Source of the DNA: Alphaproteobacteria bacterium
GTDB taxonomy: Bacteria; Pseudomonadota; Alphaproteobacteria; Micropepsales; Micropepsaceae
Assembly (NCBI GenBank): GCA_028292825.1
Contig: JAQGLO010000014.1
Location: 1 to 45,919 of the forward strand
Direction of reading: 5' to 3'
DNA length: 45,919 nucleotides
Positions 31,798-40,627 of the stretch are shown here, one piece after another; the first letter of the stretch is position 1, and every line of letters begins with the position of its first letter. Below the pieces are notes generated by a model. That model was given only the letters and a program-made list of their open reading frames with translations. It was not told where the DNA came from and searched no databases. Position numbers and translations under genes: made by a program.

Positions 31798-33863
31798 GCG
31801 CGCGGCAGCCGGAACGCCACCAGTTCGCCGGAATAGCTGCCGCCGCCGATCGCCAGCACGATATACTGGCGGCCGCCCAGCATATAGGACATCGGCGAAC
31901 CGCTCTGGGGCGCGGGAATATAGACCGCGCCTTTCTCCTCGCCCGTCATCTTGTCATAGCCGCGCAGCATGGCGCCGCGCGCGCCCGACGGCGTGGTGGC
32001 GAAGCCGGCCTCGCCGCAGATCACCAGGCTCTTGGTGACCATGGGCCCGAGCAGGCCTGGCCGCCCGGTGCGCGGAATCTTCAGGCCCTTCAAAGCGGGA
32101 TGGTTCTTGATATTGTCCGGCGTGTCGCCATGGGCGATCTGCCAGTCGAGCGTGCCATTCTCCAGCCCGATGGCGCTGATGGTGCCATAGGGCGGCTTCA
32201 TCAGCGGCAAGCCGTCGATGGTGATCTGGCCGGGATGGAAGCCGTCGGACGCCGCCGCGCCTTCCTTCAGCCCGCTGGTGCCGACCGGCGCCCCCACCGC
32301 GCCCATCGCCATGCTGGCCGACTGCGCCGTCCCGGGCGTGCCGCGCACATATTCAAAGCCGGTGAAGCGGGCATCGCCCGGCACGATGCTGCCGGGCTCG
32401 ACCGTGGTCTCGGCGAAGACAAAGACCTTGTGGGTTTCCGGATCATAGGCCCCGCCCGGCCAGTTGGTGCCGCCCTGGAAGCCCGGCGCGCACAAGGTGC
32501 CCCAGCTTCCGTCCACCGTTGCCAGCGTGGGCGGTTCAAACACGCCGCCGGTGCGGTAATGGCTGATCAGCTGCAGCGCGCGGGCATGCAGCTCCGGCGT
32601 GAAGTCGATCACCGTGTTGGCGTTGACGCTCTGCACGCCATAGGCGGGCGGCCTGGATGGCGTCGGCTGGGTCGGCGCATAGACTTCGCCGGGCACATCG
32701 CCCGCGGGTACCGCCACTTCGGGAATTTCCCACACCGGCTTGCCGGTGACCCGGTCCAGCACATAGAGGAAAGTCTGCTTGCTGGGCTGGGCCAGCGCCT
32801 TGACGATGCGTCCCTCATGCGGGATGTCGCACAGGATGGGCGCGCAGGGAATGTCGCGGTCCCACAGGCCGTGATGCACGGTCTGGTAGTGCCATTTGCG
32901 CTTGCCGGTATCCAGGTCCACCGCCACGATGGATTCGCCGAACAGCGCATTGCCGGCGCGATAGATGCCGGTCTCGTCGCCGGTCGGCAATTCGATCGGC
33001 AGATAGGCGGTGTTCAGCTCCAGGTCGATGGAGATCTGGCCCCAGCAGCCGGTATTGCCGGCCTGTTCCGCCTCGCCCTTGCGCAACCAGCTGTCATAGC
33101 CGAACTCGCCCTTGCGCGGGATGGTGTGGAATATCCATTTGCGCCTGCCGGTGCGCACATCGAAGCCGCGCACATAGCCCTTCACATTGCTGCGCCCGCG
33201 CGGCTGGCCGCCGCCCATATGAGCCGCGCCGACAACCACCGTATTCCTGCCAATGACCGGTGTGGCGTGCAGGCCGACATCGCCGGTTTCCAGGTCGATG
33301 GGCTGGTCGTCATTCTGCTTGAGATCGACCATGCCGCCCGTGCCGAATGTCCTGACCGGCACGCCGGTGATCGCATCCAGCGCCACCAGCTGGTAGCCGG
33401 GCGTGACATAGAGGATGCGGTGATCCGTCTTGCCGTCCGACCAATAGGACACGCCATGCCCGGAATATTGCCTTGGCGCGTTCTTGCCGCGGGCGCCTTC
33501 GTCGATGGAATGCATCCAGCGCAGCTCGCCGGTGGCGGCATCGAGGCAGACCACGTCGCGGCGCGCCCCGGCAGTGCAGTAAAGCCGCCCGGCGATCACC
33601 AGCGGCGTGCCTTCATAGACATACTCCGGGCGCGGCCCCAGCGCGTCGGTCTTGAAGCGCCACGCCACTTCCAGCTTGCTGAAGTTGGAGGCATTGACCT
33701 GGTCGAGCGGCGCATAGCGGGTATTGGCCAGGTCGCCGGCATAGTTGCGCCACTCGGTGTCGGCCGCCTTTGCGGGTTGCGCCCAGGCGGGAACGCGCGC
33801 GGCGACAAAGCCCGCGATGCTGGACAGAAGCAGGCTGCGGCGTGTGGGAGCGGTCATGGTCAA
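31794..33863 (-). CDS. Tat-exported PQQ-dependent dehydrogenase, downstream member of a tandem pair
   Basis: 689 residues. A twin-arginine signal (R8-R9-S-L-L-L, then a hydrophobic stretch ending 'A-W-A') precedes an eight-bladed quinoprotein propeller. H330-H331-G-L-W-D-R-D is the catalytic-Asp motif; 'S-G-S-P-M-S-Y-M-L-G-G-R-Q-Y-I-V-L-A-I-G-G' closes the last blade. An ATG two codons in is a possible start. It is close in sequence to the gene immediately upstream, from which it is separated by 11 bases, so the pair arose by duplication and is co-transcribed. No heme or membrane anchor. Substrate unknown; these paralogues probably differ in specificity. Confidence 0.87.
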   Translation of the reverse strand: MTMTAPTRRSLLLSSIAGFVAARVPAWAQPAKAADTEWRNYAGDLANTRYAPLDQVNASNFSKLEVAWRFKTDALGPRPEYVYEGTPLVIAGRLYCTAGARRDVVCLDAATGELRWMHSIDEGARGKNAPRQYSGHGVSYWSDGKTDHRILYVTPGYQLVALDAITGVPVRTFGTGGMVDLKQNDDQPIDLETGDVGLHATPVIGRNTVVVGAAHMGGGQPRGRSNVKGYVRGFDVRTGRRKWIFHTIPRKGEFGYDSWLRKGEAEQAGNTGCWGQISIDLELNTAYLPIELPTGDETGIYRAGNALFGESIVAVDLDTGKRKWHYQTVHHGLWDRDIPCAPILCDIPHEGRIVKALAQPSKQTFLYVLDRVTGKPVWEIPEVAVPAGDVPGEVYAPTQPTPSRPPAYGVQSVNANTVIDFTPELHARALQLISHYRTGGVFEPPTLATVDGSWGTLCAPGFQGGTNWPGGAYDPETHKVFVFAETTVEPGSIVPGDARFTGFEYVRGTPGTAQSASMAMGAVGAPVGTSGLKEGAAASDGFHPGQITIDGLPLMKPPYGTISAIGLENGTLDWQIAHGDTPDNIKNHPALKGLKIPRTGRPGLLGPMVTKSLVICGEAGFATTPSGARGAMLRGYDKMTGEEKGAVYIPAPQSGSPMSYMLGGRQYIVLAIGGGSYSGELVAFRLPRA

Positions 33864-33874
33864 CCTTCTTGTTC

Positions 33875-35899
33875 TTATTGGTCGTCGATGCGGCGGCGCG
33901 GCGGCGGCACTGTGCCGCCCGGCAGCCTAAAGGCGATGAATTCGGAGGTGAAGTTGCGCCCGCCGATCGCCAGCACGATATATTGCCGGCCTCCCAGCAT
34001 ATAGGTCATGGGCGAGCCTGACTGTTCCGCCGGCATGAACACCGCGCCCTTTTCCGCACCGGTGGCCTTGTCATAGCCGCGCAGCCGCGCCCCCTTGCGC
34101 CCTGTCTCGTCGGTATAGCTCATGGGATCGCCGCAGATCACCAGCGCCTTGGTCACCAAGGGCGCGACCTTGCCCATCATGCCGGTGCGCGGAATCTTCA
34201 GGCCCTTCAATGCCGGATGGTTGCGGATATTGTCCGGTGTCTCGCCATGCGCCACCATCCAGCTCTGGGTGCCGCTTTCCAGGTTGGTGGCGGTGATGCG
34301 GCCATAGGGCGGCTTGATCAGCGGCAGGCCATCGACGGTGAGGTCGCCGGGCCGCACGCCTGGAAGATCGGCGGGCGGATTGGCATGGACATAGTCGAAG
34401 GCGCCGCGGGTGTGATCGGGATTGGCGATGATGCCGCCGATGTTCAGCGGATTGGTCTGGGAATAGGTATAGACGATGTGGGTTTCGGGATCGTAGCTGC
34501 CGCCCGGCCAGTTGATGCCGCCGATATAGCCGGGCAGGTTGATGACGCCATAGGGCCCGCCCTTCTGGGCCATGATCGGCGCGGTATAAATGCCGCCAAG
34601 CTTGTAGTGGCTGGCAACCTCAAGCGCCTTCTTGCGCAGCTCCGGCGTGAAATCGATCAGATCGTCTTCGGTCACGCCCTGGCGGTCGAAGGCCGGCGGT
34701 TTGGTCGGGAAGGGCTGGGTGGGCGAATACCATTCGCCCGGCACATCGCCCGGCGTCACTTTCTTTTCGGGGATCGGCCAGATCGGCTCGCCGGTCTCGC
34801 GGTTCAGGACGTACAGGAAGGATTGTTTGGTGGGCTGGGCCAGCGCCTTGACGATCTTTCCCTTGTGCGGGATGTCGCACAGGATGGCGGCGGCGCAGAC
34901 GTCATAGTCCCACAGCCCGTGATGCACCATCTGGTAGTGCCATTTGCGCACCCCGGTCTGGATGTCGACGGCGACGATGCTTTCGCTGAACAGGCTGTTG
35001 CCGGGATGGTAGATCCCCATCTGGTCGCCGGTCGGCAGCTCGATGCCCAGATAGGCAAGCCCCAGCTCCTCATCGGCGGAAATCTGCGCCCAGTCGCCGG
35101 CATTGCCGGCATCTTCCGCCGAGCCGGGCTTCAGCCAGGTGTCGTAGCCGAACTCGCCCTTTTTGGGGATGTTGTGGAAGATCCACAGCCGCTTGCCGGT
35201 GCGCACATCGAAGCCGCGGACATAGCCCTTGGCATTGTTCTTGACCATCGGCGTGTTGCCGGCGGTATGGGCGGCGCCGATGATGATGACGTTTTTGGCA
35301 ATGGTCGGCGCGGAATGCAGCCCGATATCGGCCTTCAACAGGTCGAGGTCCTGGTCGTCATTCAGCTTGAGATCGACGATGCCGTCGGTGCCGAAGGCCG
35401 GATCAACATTGCCGGTCGCCGCATCCAGCGACACCAGGCGATAGCCGACCGTGACATAGATGATGCGTTCCACCGTGCCGTCGGTCCAGTAGCCGACGCC
35501 GCGTCCGGAAAGCTGGCGCGGCGCATTGGTGGCGCGGGCGCCTTCGTCCATGCGGTGCATCCAGATCAGTTCACCGCTGGCGGCGTCGAGGCAGATCACG
35601 TCGCGGCGCGAGCCGGCGGTGACATAGAGCCGGCCCTTGATCAGCAGCGGCGTGGCTTCCAGGATGAATTCGGGACGGCCGCCCAGGTGGTCGGTCTTGA
35701 ACTCCCACGCCACTTCCAGCGTGTTGAAGTTGGACGCATCGATCTGGTCCAGCGGCTTGTAGCGGTGATAGGCGAGGTTGCCGCCATAGCTGGTCCAGTC
35801 GGTATCGGCGGGAACCGTCTGTGCGCGGACAGGAAGCGCGGCGGCGGCAACGCCGGCAGCGGTGGTGGTCAGCATCAAACGGCGGGTAAGGGCGCGCAT
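33875..35899 (-). CDS. Tat-exported PQQ-dependent dehydrogenase, upstream member of a tandem pair
   Basis: 674 residues. Signal 'T-R6-R... L-M-L' with a long Ala-rich core fits Tat export. Blades begin at 'D-W-T-S-Y-G-G-N-L-A-Y-H-R-Y-K-P-L-D-Q-I-D-A-S-N-F', closely matching the same region of its neighbour. H326-H327-G-L-W-D-Y-D is the catalytic-Asp motif, and the last blade has 'G-S-P-M-T-Y-M-L-G-G-R-Q-Y-I-V-L-A-I-G-G'. It leads the two-gene unit. A perfect GGCAGC-GCTGCC palindrome at 35974-35985, in the 128-base gap before it, could be an operator. It follows mmsA on the same strand. Confidence 0.87.
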   Translation of the reverse strand: MRALTRRLMLTTTAAGVAAAALPVRAQTVPADTDWTSYGGNLAYHRYKPLDQIDASNFNTLEVAWEFKTDHLGGRPEFILEATPLLIKGRLYVTAGSRRDVICLDAASGELIWMHRMDEGARATNAPRQLSGRGVGYWTDGTVERIIYVTVGYRLVSLDAATGNVDPAFGTDGIVDLKLNDDQDLDLLKADIGLHSAPTIAKNVIIIGAAHTAGNTPMVKNNAKGYVRGFDVRTGKRLWIFHNIPKKGEFGYDTWLKPGSAEDAGNAGDWAQISADEELGLAYLGIELPTGDQMGIYHPGNSLFSESIVAVDIQTGVRKWHYQMVHHGLWDYDVCAAAILCDIPHKGKIVKALAQPTKQSFLYVLNRETGEPIWPIPEKKVTPGDVPGEWYSPTQPFPTKPPAFDRQGVTEDDLIDFTPELRKKALEVASHYKLGGIYTAPIMAQKGGPYGVINLPGYIGGINWPGGSYDPETHIVYTYSQTNPLNIGGIIANPDHTRGAFDYVHANPPADLPGVRPGDLTVDGLPLIKPPYGRITATNLESGTQSWMVAHGETPDNIRNHPALKGLKIPRTGMMGKVAPLVTKALVICGDPMSYTDETGRKGARLRGYDKATGAEKGAVFMPAEQSGSPMTYMLGGRQYIVLAIGGRNFTSEFIAFRLPGGTVPPPRRRIDDQ

Positions 35900-35973
35900 G
35901 TCAAAATCCTGGAAATTTCCCGCTCCCGGCCGGTCTTTGCCGCCTGACGGAGCGGCGCGACACTAGCCCAAGC

Positions 35974-35985
35974 GGCAGCGCTGCC
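35974..35985. other. Perfect 12-base palindrome upstream of the tandem PQQ pair
   Basis: GGCAGC-GCTGCC in the gap between the mmsA 3' end and the PQQ genes, 75 bases before the PQQ start. It has no U-tract in either direction, so an operator is more likely than a terminator; chance is possible in GC-rich DNA. Confidence 0.3.
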
Positions 35986-36027
35986 AAAGCCGCAAAGCTT
36001 CGCGAAACGTCGCAGCCGCCGCCAGGA

Positions 36028-37515
36028 TCAGCGCGCGCTGAAGTGAAATTGTGCACCGCCGCGCAGACCAGTGGGCCAGCGGGCGGTGACGGTCTTCAGC
36101 CGGGTATAGAAGTGCACCCCTTCGGGGCCGTAGACGCCATGGCCGCCAAACACGGACGACTTCCAGCCGCCGAAGCTGTGGGTGCCCACCGGCACCGGGA
36201 TGGGGACATTGACGCCGACCATGCCAACCTGGATGCGCTCGCAGAAGTCGCGGGCGACGTCGCCGTCGCGGGTGAAGATGGCGGTGCCGTTGGCGAAGGG
36301 GTGGGCATTGATCAGCGCCACCGCGCGCTCATAGCTGTCGGCGCGCACCACCGACAGGACGGGGCCGAAAATCTCATCCTTGTAGACGGTCATGTCCGGC
36401 GTGACATGGTCGAGCAGGGTGCCGCCCAGCCAGAAACCATTCTCGTAACCCTGCAGCTTCAGGCCCCGGCCATCGACCACCAGCGTCGCGCCTTCGCGCA
36501 TCCCTGCGTCTATATAATGGGAGACCTTGTCGCGATGGGCGGCGGTCACCAGCGGCCCCATCTCGGCGCTGGCATCGGTGGCGGGACCCACCTTCAGCGC
36601 CGCCACGCGCGGCTTCAGTCTGGCCACCAGCGCCTCGGCGGTTTTTTCGCCCACCGGCACCGCCACCGACACCGCCATGCAACGCTCGCCGGCCGAGCCA
36701 TAGCCCGCGCCCATCAGCGCATCCGCCGCTTGGTCGAGATCGGCGTCGGGCATCACCACCAGATGGTTCTTCGCGCCGCCCAGCGCCTGCACTCTTTTCC
36801 CCGCCGCGCAGCCGCGCGTGTAGACATATTCCGCGATCGGGGTTGAGCCCACGAAGGACACCGCCGCGATGCCGGGATGATCGAGGATGGCGTCCACCGC
36901 CGCCTTGCCGCCATGCACGACGTTCAGCACGCCCGGGGGAAGTCCCGCTTCCAGCCACAGGTCGTGCAGCAGGTTGGGCGCGGAGGGGGCGCGCTCCGAC
37001 GGCTTGAGGATGAAGGCATTGCCGCAGGCCAGCGCCATGGGCATCATCCACAAGGGCACCATGGCGGGGAAATTGAACGGCGTGATCCCGGCCACCACGC
37101 CCAAAGGCTGGCGCTGGTCGTAACTGTCCATGCCGGCCGAGACGCCCGGGCTGTAGGCGCCCTTCAGCAGATGGGCGATGCCGCAGGCGAACTCCACCAC
37201 TTCCAGGCCGCGCGCCACTTCGCCCAGCGCATCGGCGCGCATCTTGCCATGTTCGGCGCTGATGGCGCGGGCCAATGCGTCGGCGTTGGCGCCCATCAGG
37301 CGGCGCATCTCGTACATGACCTTGGCGCGTTTGGACGGAATTGTTGCCGCCCAGGCGGGGAAGGCGGCCGCAGCAGCTTTGACCGCCGCATCGATCTGTG
37401 CCGCGCCGCCGGACCAGACACGCGCTGATTCTTCGCCGGTCGCGGGATTGAAAACCGGCGTGGAATCGCCGCTGCCCGTTTTCTGGCCGTTGATGCGGTG
37501 GGAAATGATTGTCAT
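36028..37515 (-). CDS. mmsA: CoA-acylating methylmalonate-semialdehyde dehydrogenase
   Basis: 495 residues, normal for the family, with no signal peptide. It is an aldehyde dehydrogenase with catalytic C279 in 'S-A-G-E-R-C-M-A', the wording specific to MmsA/IolA, together with 'G-I-T-P-F-N-F-P-A-M-V-P-L-W-M', 'L-G-G-A-K-N-H' (the usual catalytic Glu is replaced by Asn here, as in this family) and 'G-V-N-V-P-I-P-V-P'. It converts methylmalonate or malonate semialdehyde to propionyl- or acetyl-CoA in valine, beta-alanine or inositol breakdown. Companion valine genes are not beside it. The only downstream genes on its strand are the PQQ pair after 128 bases. Confidence 0.95.
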   Translation of the reverse strand: MTIISHRINGQKTGSGDSTPVFNPATGEESARVWSGGAAQIDAAVKAAAAAFPAWAATIPSKRAKVMYEMRRLMGANADALARAISAEHGKMRADALGEVARGLEVVEFACGIAHLLKGAYSPGVSAGMDSYDQRQPLGVVAGITPFNFPAMVPLWMMPMALACGNAFILKPSERAPSAPNLLHDLWLEAGLPPGVLNVVHGGKAAVDAILDHPGIAAVSFVGSTPIAEYVYTRGCAAGKRVQALGGAKNHLVVMPDADLDQAADALMGAGYGSAGERCMAVSVAVPVGEKTAEALVARLKPRVAALKVGPATDASAEMGPLVTAAHRDKVSHYIDAGMREGATLVVDGRGLKLQGYENGFWLGGTLLDHVTPDMTVYKDEIFGPVLSVVRADSYERAVALINAHPFANGTAIFTRDGDVARDFCERIQVGMVGVNVPIPVPVGTHSFGGWKSSVFGGHGVYGPEGVHFYTRLKTVTARWPTGLRGGAQFHFSAR

Positions 37516-37916
37516 GGCGCCATTTTCAGCAATGGAACTGTGCTGTCAAATCGCCGCATCCGCAGGGCGGACATGCACGGCTTTCGATTTTGCCCGCGCC
37601 AATTCCCGCGCGCGGGGAAAATTTCAGCAGCCAATCCGCGGATTCTTTTGTTGCGGTTCCGTGTCGTCGTGGAACGGTGATCGAACCGTCATCGGCGAAT
37701 TTTTCCGCGCGCGATCACGCCATGCTGCAGAGCGAAAGTTTTTCCGCGCCGCGTCATAAATCTGAACAATCCGCAATCTAGTACGAGGCACGGCGATGAA
37801 ACGCGCGGGCCGAAATTCCCCGCGCGTAAAAAAATCCCGCCAGTCGAAAACATTCAACCGGCCGCATTTGCGGCACCGCATGCGCGCATCTGCGCGCGTG
37901 CAACAAGGGGCAGACC
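37516..37916. other. Long intergenic region and TonB-receptor leader
   Basis: The only gap over 300 bases. It is unusual in composition: a perfect CCCGCGCGCGGG palindrome at 37605-37616 flanked by AT-rich bases, and the 11-base word TTTTTCCGCGC occurring twice (near 37699 and 37739). It contains divergent promoters for mmsA and the receptor, but I cannot place -10/-35 boxes. The last 120 bases fold into hairpins listed separately. No coding frame there is convincing. Confidence 0.6.
37801..37901 (+). promoter_or_regulatory. Three consecutive hairpins in the leader of the third TonB receptor
   Basis: Stem 1 pairs 37801-37809 with 37819-37827 (nine pairs, perfect, then seven A's). Stem 2 pairs 37861-37866 with 37869-37874 (six pairs, very short loop). 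Stem 3 pairs 37878-37888 with 37891-37901 (eleven pairs, one G-U), three bases before the AAGGGG ribosome binding site. None is followed by a U-tract, so this looks like translational control or RNA stability rather than termination. It matches no riboswitch I know. Confidence 0.5.
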
Positions 37917-40553
37917 ATGACCAATCGTTTCGCGAAATTCCTGATGCAGGGCGCCAGCCCGCTGATGCTGCTGGCCATTGCCCAGCCCGCTTTTGCACAG
38001 TCCAGCGGTACCGAACAGGTCGAAACCGTCGTCGTCACCGGCGAGAAGGTCTCCGCCAACGGCCTGATGAACAACGCGCCGATTTCCAAGGAACGTTCGA
38101 CCATCACCAGCGAGTTCCTCAACAGCGCCATCCCGGCCGGCCAGACCCCGTTTGCCGCCCTGAACTTCATGCCGGGCGTGAATTTCACCAACAATGATCC
38201 CTATGGCTCCTCCGGCGGCGACATCCGCATCCATGGCCAGGACGGCAACCATATCTCGGTCACGCTCGACGGCATGCCGCTGAACGACACCGGCAACTAT
38301 GCCACCTACACCAACCAGATCATCGATCCCGAGATCATCGACCGCATCAGCGTCAACCAGGGTTCGACCGACGTGGACAGCCCCACCGCGGCCGCGACCG
38401 GCGGCGTGGTGGCGATCAAGTCCGACATGCCGCACGAAGAATTCGGCGCCGAAGCGGTGGTCTCCGCCGGCAGCTATGGCGACCAGCGTTATCTGGGGCG
38501 CATCGATTCCGGCGAGATCGGTCCTTGGGGCACGCGCGGCTTCCTGACCTATTCCTACCAGTCGAACGACAAGTTCAAGGGGCCGGGCTACATGCGCAAG
38601 GTCCAGGTCAACGGCAAGATCTACCAGGACCTGGGCGCCGTGGGCTGGATCACGCTCGCCGCCCACTGGAACAGCAACCGCAACAACGCCGTCTATGCGC
38701 TGGACTATGCGCCCAATACCACCGGCTTCACCGCCGCCTTGGCCAATCAAACCGACCTGATCCACAATCCCAATGGCAGCGGCTATATCGCCAATCCGCT
38801 GCCCGGCGCCGTTCCCACCAACCTGGGCGGCACCAACACCAACTTCGACACCCTGGGCTGGGATCGCGACTTCCGCCAGACCTGCCCCACCACCACGCCG
38901 GTTTCCGGCGTCGCCGACAACACCCAGACCACCTGTTCCTTCTGGACAAGGCCCCGCGTCAATCCCTCCGACACCGGCAATGTCCGCTTCCAGTCGCTGT
39001 TCAACCTGACCGACGCGCTGACTCTCACGGCCGACGCCAACTTCCAGTATGTCGAGGCCACCGGCGGCTCCACCTTCTTCACCTTCAAGGAAAATGCCGG
39101 CCAGCAGATCGGCAGCAGCGTCATTGCCGGCCCGGCGCTCACCACGACGCCCTATGGCTGTATCGCGGGCCGCGGCTGCGACCTCAACGGTGATGGCGAC
39201 GTGCTGGACACGGTCGGCCTGTTCCAGCCCAGCCTGACCCAGACCCACCGCTACGGCGCCAACGTCTCGCTGATCTATCGCCTGGATGAAAACAACACCG
39301 TCCAGGCCGCCTATACGCTGGACTGGGGCGATCACCGCCAGACCGGCGCCGCCGCCTTCGTCGATCCGGTCAACGGGCCCTACAATGCCTTCGGGCCGGT
39401 CAGCGGCCAGAGCCATGCCGTACTGGACGCCACCGGCGTGCCGCTGCGCTTCCGCGACCGCCTGTCCTACGCCATCATGAACCAGGCGGCGTTCGATTAT
39501 GAAGGCAAGTTCTTCGACCAGTCGCTGCGCACCAGCATCGGCTTTCGCATGCCCTTCCTGGAGCGCGACCTGAACAACCACTGCTACATCCAGGCGGGTT
39601 CCTCGACGGCCTATTGCACCACCCAGGTGCCCAGCGCCAACAACAGCGACGGCACCGTGTCGTTCGCCGGCAGCGCGACGCATTATTCGCCGCCGGTCAG
39701 CGCGGTGCGCACCTACAACAAGTTCCTGCCGCATCTGGGCGTGACCTGGCTGCCGCTGGGCGACGAGCACCAGTTCTTCTCGTCCTACACCCAGGAAATC
39801 GCCGCGCCCCGCACCGACAATCTGTACCAGAGCGTCTGCACCGCGACGACACCGGCCGGCGTCTGCACCAGCTATTCGCCCTTCGCCAACACCAAGCCGG
39901 AAACCTCCACCAGCTACCAGTATGGCTATCGCTACATGACCAGCGACCTGCAGCTGGCGCTGATCCAGTGGAACACCCAGGTCAAGAACCGCATCGTCAG
40001 TTCCTTCGACCAGATCACCAACACCTATTTCGACCATAACGTGCCGGGCATCAATTTCTGGGGCACCGACCTGGAAGGCAACTATTTCCTGGGCGACTGG
40101 GGCTTCTATGCCAATGCCAGCTATACCCGCGCCCGCATCATCTCCAACATCCCGGTGGGCGGCGGCGCGGCGCCGACGCTCAACAAGCAGCTGTCGGAGA
40201 CGCCCAAATGGTCCACCGCCGGCCGCGTCACCTACAAGATCGACGACGAGGTCAATTTCGGTCTCGGCGCCAAATGGGTGAGCCGTCGCTACCAGACCGA
40301 GGACAACAACGCCTTCGTACCGGATTACTACACCGTCAACGCCGACGTGAACTGGAACCTGTCGCGCTTCGGCTTCCCGGACTCCTCGCTGCGCCTGAAT
40401 GTCGACAACCTGTTCGACAAGCATTATTTCAGCTCGGTCGGCACCCAGACCTGCTGGGTCCCCAATGGCAGCTTCAGCGGCTGCACCAGCTATCCGACCG
40501 CCTATGAAGGCTCGCCGCGCACCGCTCAGGTCACGCTGACCGCGCGCTACTAG
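37917..40553 (+). CDS. TonB-dependent receptor, type unrelated in detail to the pair at 6969-13227
   Basis: 878 residues. Signal peptide ends near 27 (PAFA), TonB-box-like 'ETVVVTGEKV' at 36-45, no STN domain. The plug has 'D-I-R-I-H-G-Q-D-G-N-H-I-S-V-T-L-D-G-M-P-L-N-D-T-G-N-Y' and 'I-S-V-N-Q-G-S-T-D-V-D-S-P'; the barrel ends in an aromatic residue (…T-A-R-Y), as outer-membrane barrels do. The plug wording differs from the two receptors upstream, so it belongs to another TonB-receptor subfamily and probably carries another ligand. It has a structured leader and its own strong terminator, so it is a single-gene unit. Ligand unknown; no sigma/anti-sigma pair accompanies it. Confidence 0.9.
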   Translation: MTNRFAKFLMQGASPLMLLAIAQPAFAQSSGTEQVETVVVTGEKVSANGLMNNAPISKERSTITSEFLNSAIPAGQTPFAALNFMPGVNFTNNDPYGSSGGDIRIHGQDGNHISVTLDGMPLNDTGNYATYTNQIIDPEIIDRISVNQGSTDVDSPTAAATGGVVAIKSDMPHEEFGAEAVVSAGSYGDQRYLGRIDSGEIGPWGTRGFLTYSYQSNDKFKGPGYMRKVQVNGKIYQDLGAVGWITLAAHWNSNRNNAVYALDYAPNTTGFTAALANQTDLIHNPNGSGYIANPLPGAVPTNLGGTNTNFDTLGWDRDFRQTCPTTTPVSGVADNTQTTCSFWTRPRVNPSDTGNVRFQSLFNLTDALTLTADANFQYVEATGGSTFFTFKENAGQQIGSSVIAGPALTTTPYGCIAGRGCDLNGDGDVLDTVGLFQPSLTQTHRYGANVSLIYRLDENNTVQAAYTLDWGDHRQTGAAAFVDPVNGPYNAFGPVSGQSHAVLDATGVPLRFRDRLSYAIMNQAAFDYEGKFFDQSLRTSIGFRMPFLERDLNNHCYIQAGSSTAYCTTQVPSANNSDGTVSFAGSATHYSPPVSAVRTYNKFLPHLGVTWLPLGDEHQFFSSYTQEIAAPRTDNLYQSVCTATTPAGVCTSYSPFANTKPETSTSYQYGYRYMTSDLQLALIQWNTQVKNRIVSSFDQITNTYFDHNVPGINFWGTDLEGNYFLGDWGFYANASYTRARIISNIPVGGGAAPTLNKQLSETPKWSTAGRVTYKIDDEVNFGLGAKWVSRRYQTEDNNAFVPDYYTVNADVNWNLSRFGFPDSSLRLNVDNLFDKHYFSSVGTQTCWVPNGSFSGCTSYPTAYEGSPRTAQVTLTARY

Positions 40554-40570
40554 GCGCAAGCCATGCTAGG

Positions 40571-40605
40571 AAAGGCCGGCTCTTCGGGGCCGGCCTTTTT
40601 CTTTT
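40571..40605 (+). terminator. Rho-independent terminator of the third TonB receptor
   Basis: A perfect ten-pair stem (40571-40580 with 40589-40598), eight-base loop TCTTCGGG and a T-rich tail to 40605. It lies 17 bases after the receptor stop and 22 before the next start, so the nuclease gene needs read-through or its own promoter. Confidence 0.92.
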
Positions 40606-40627
40606 CGGATCTTTTCGGGACAGTGTC

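Noticed and set aside
32100-35947. Long plus-strand frames (about 634 and 576 codons) opposite the tandem PQQ genes
   Set aside because: They mirror each other because the genes beneath are paralogous; no protein motif is present in them.
37854-40559. A 901-codon minus-strand frame opposite the third TonB receptor
   Set aside because: Gly/Ala/Val/Arg-rich translation typical of an antisense shadow; the plus strand has signal peptide, TonB box and barrel.
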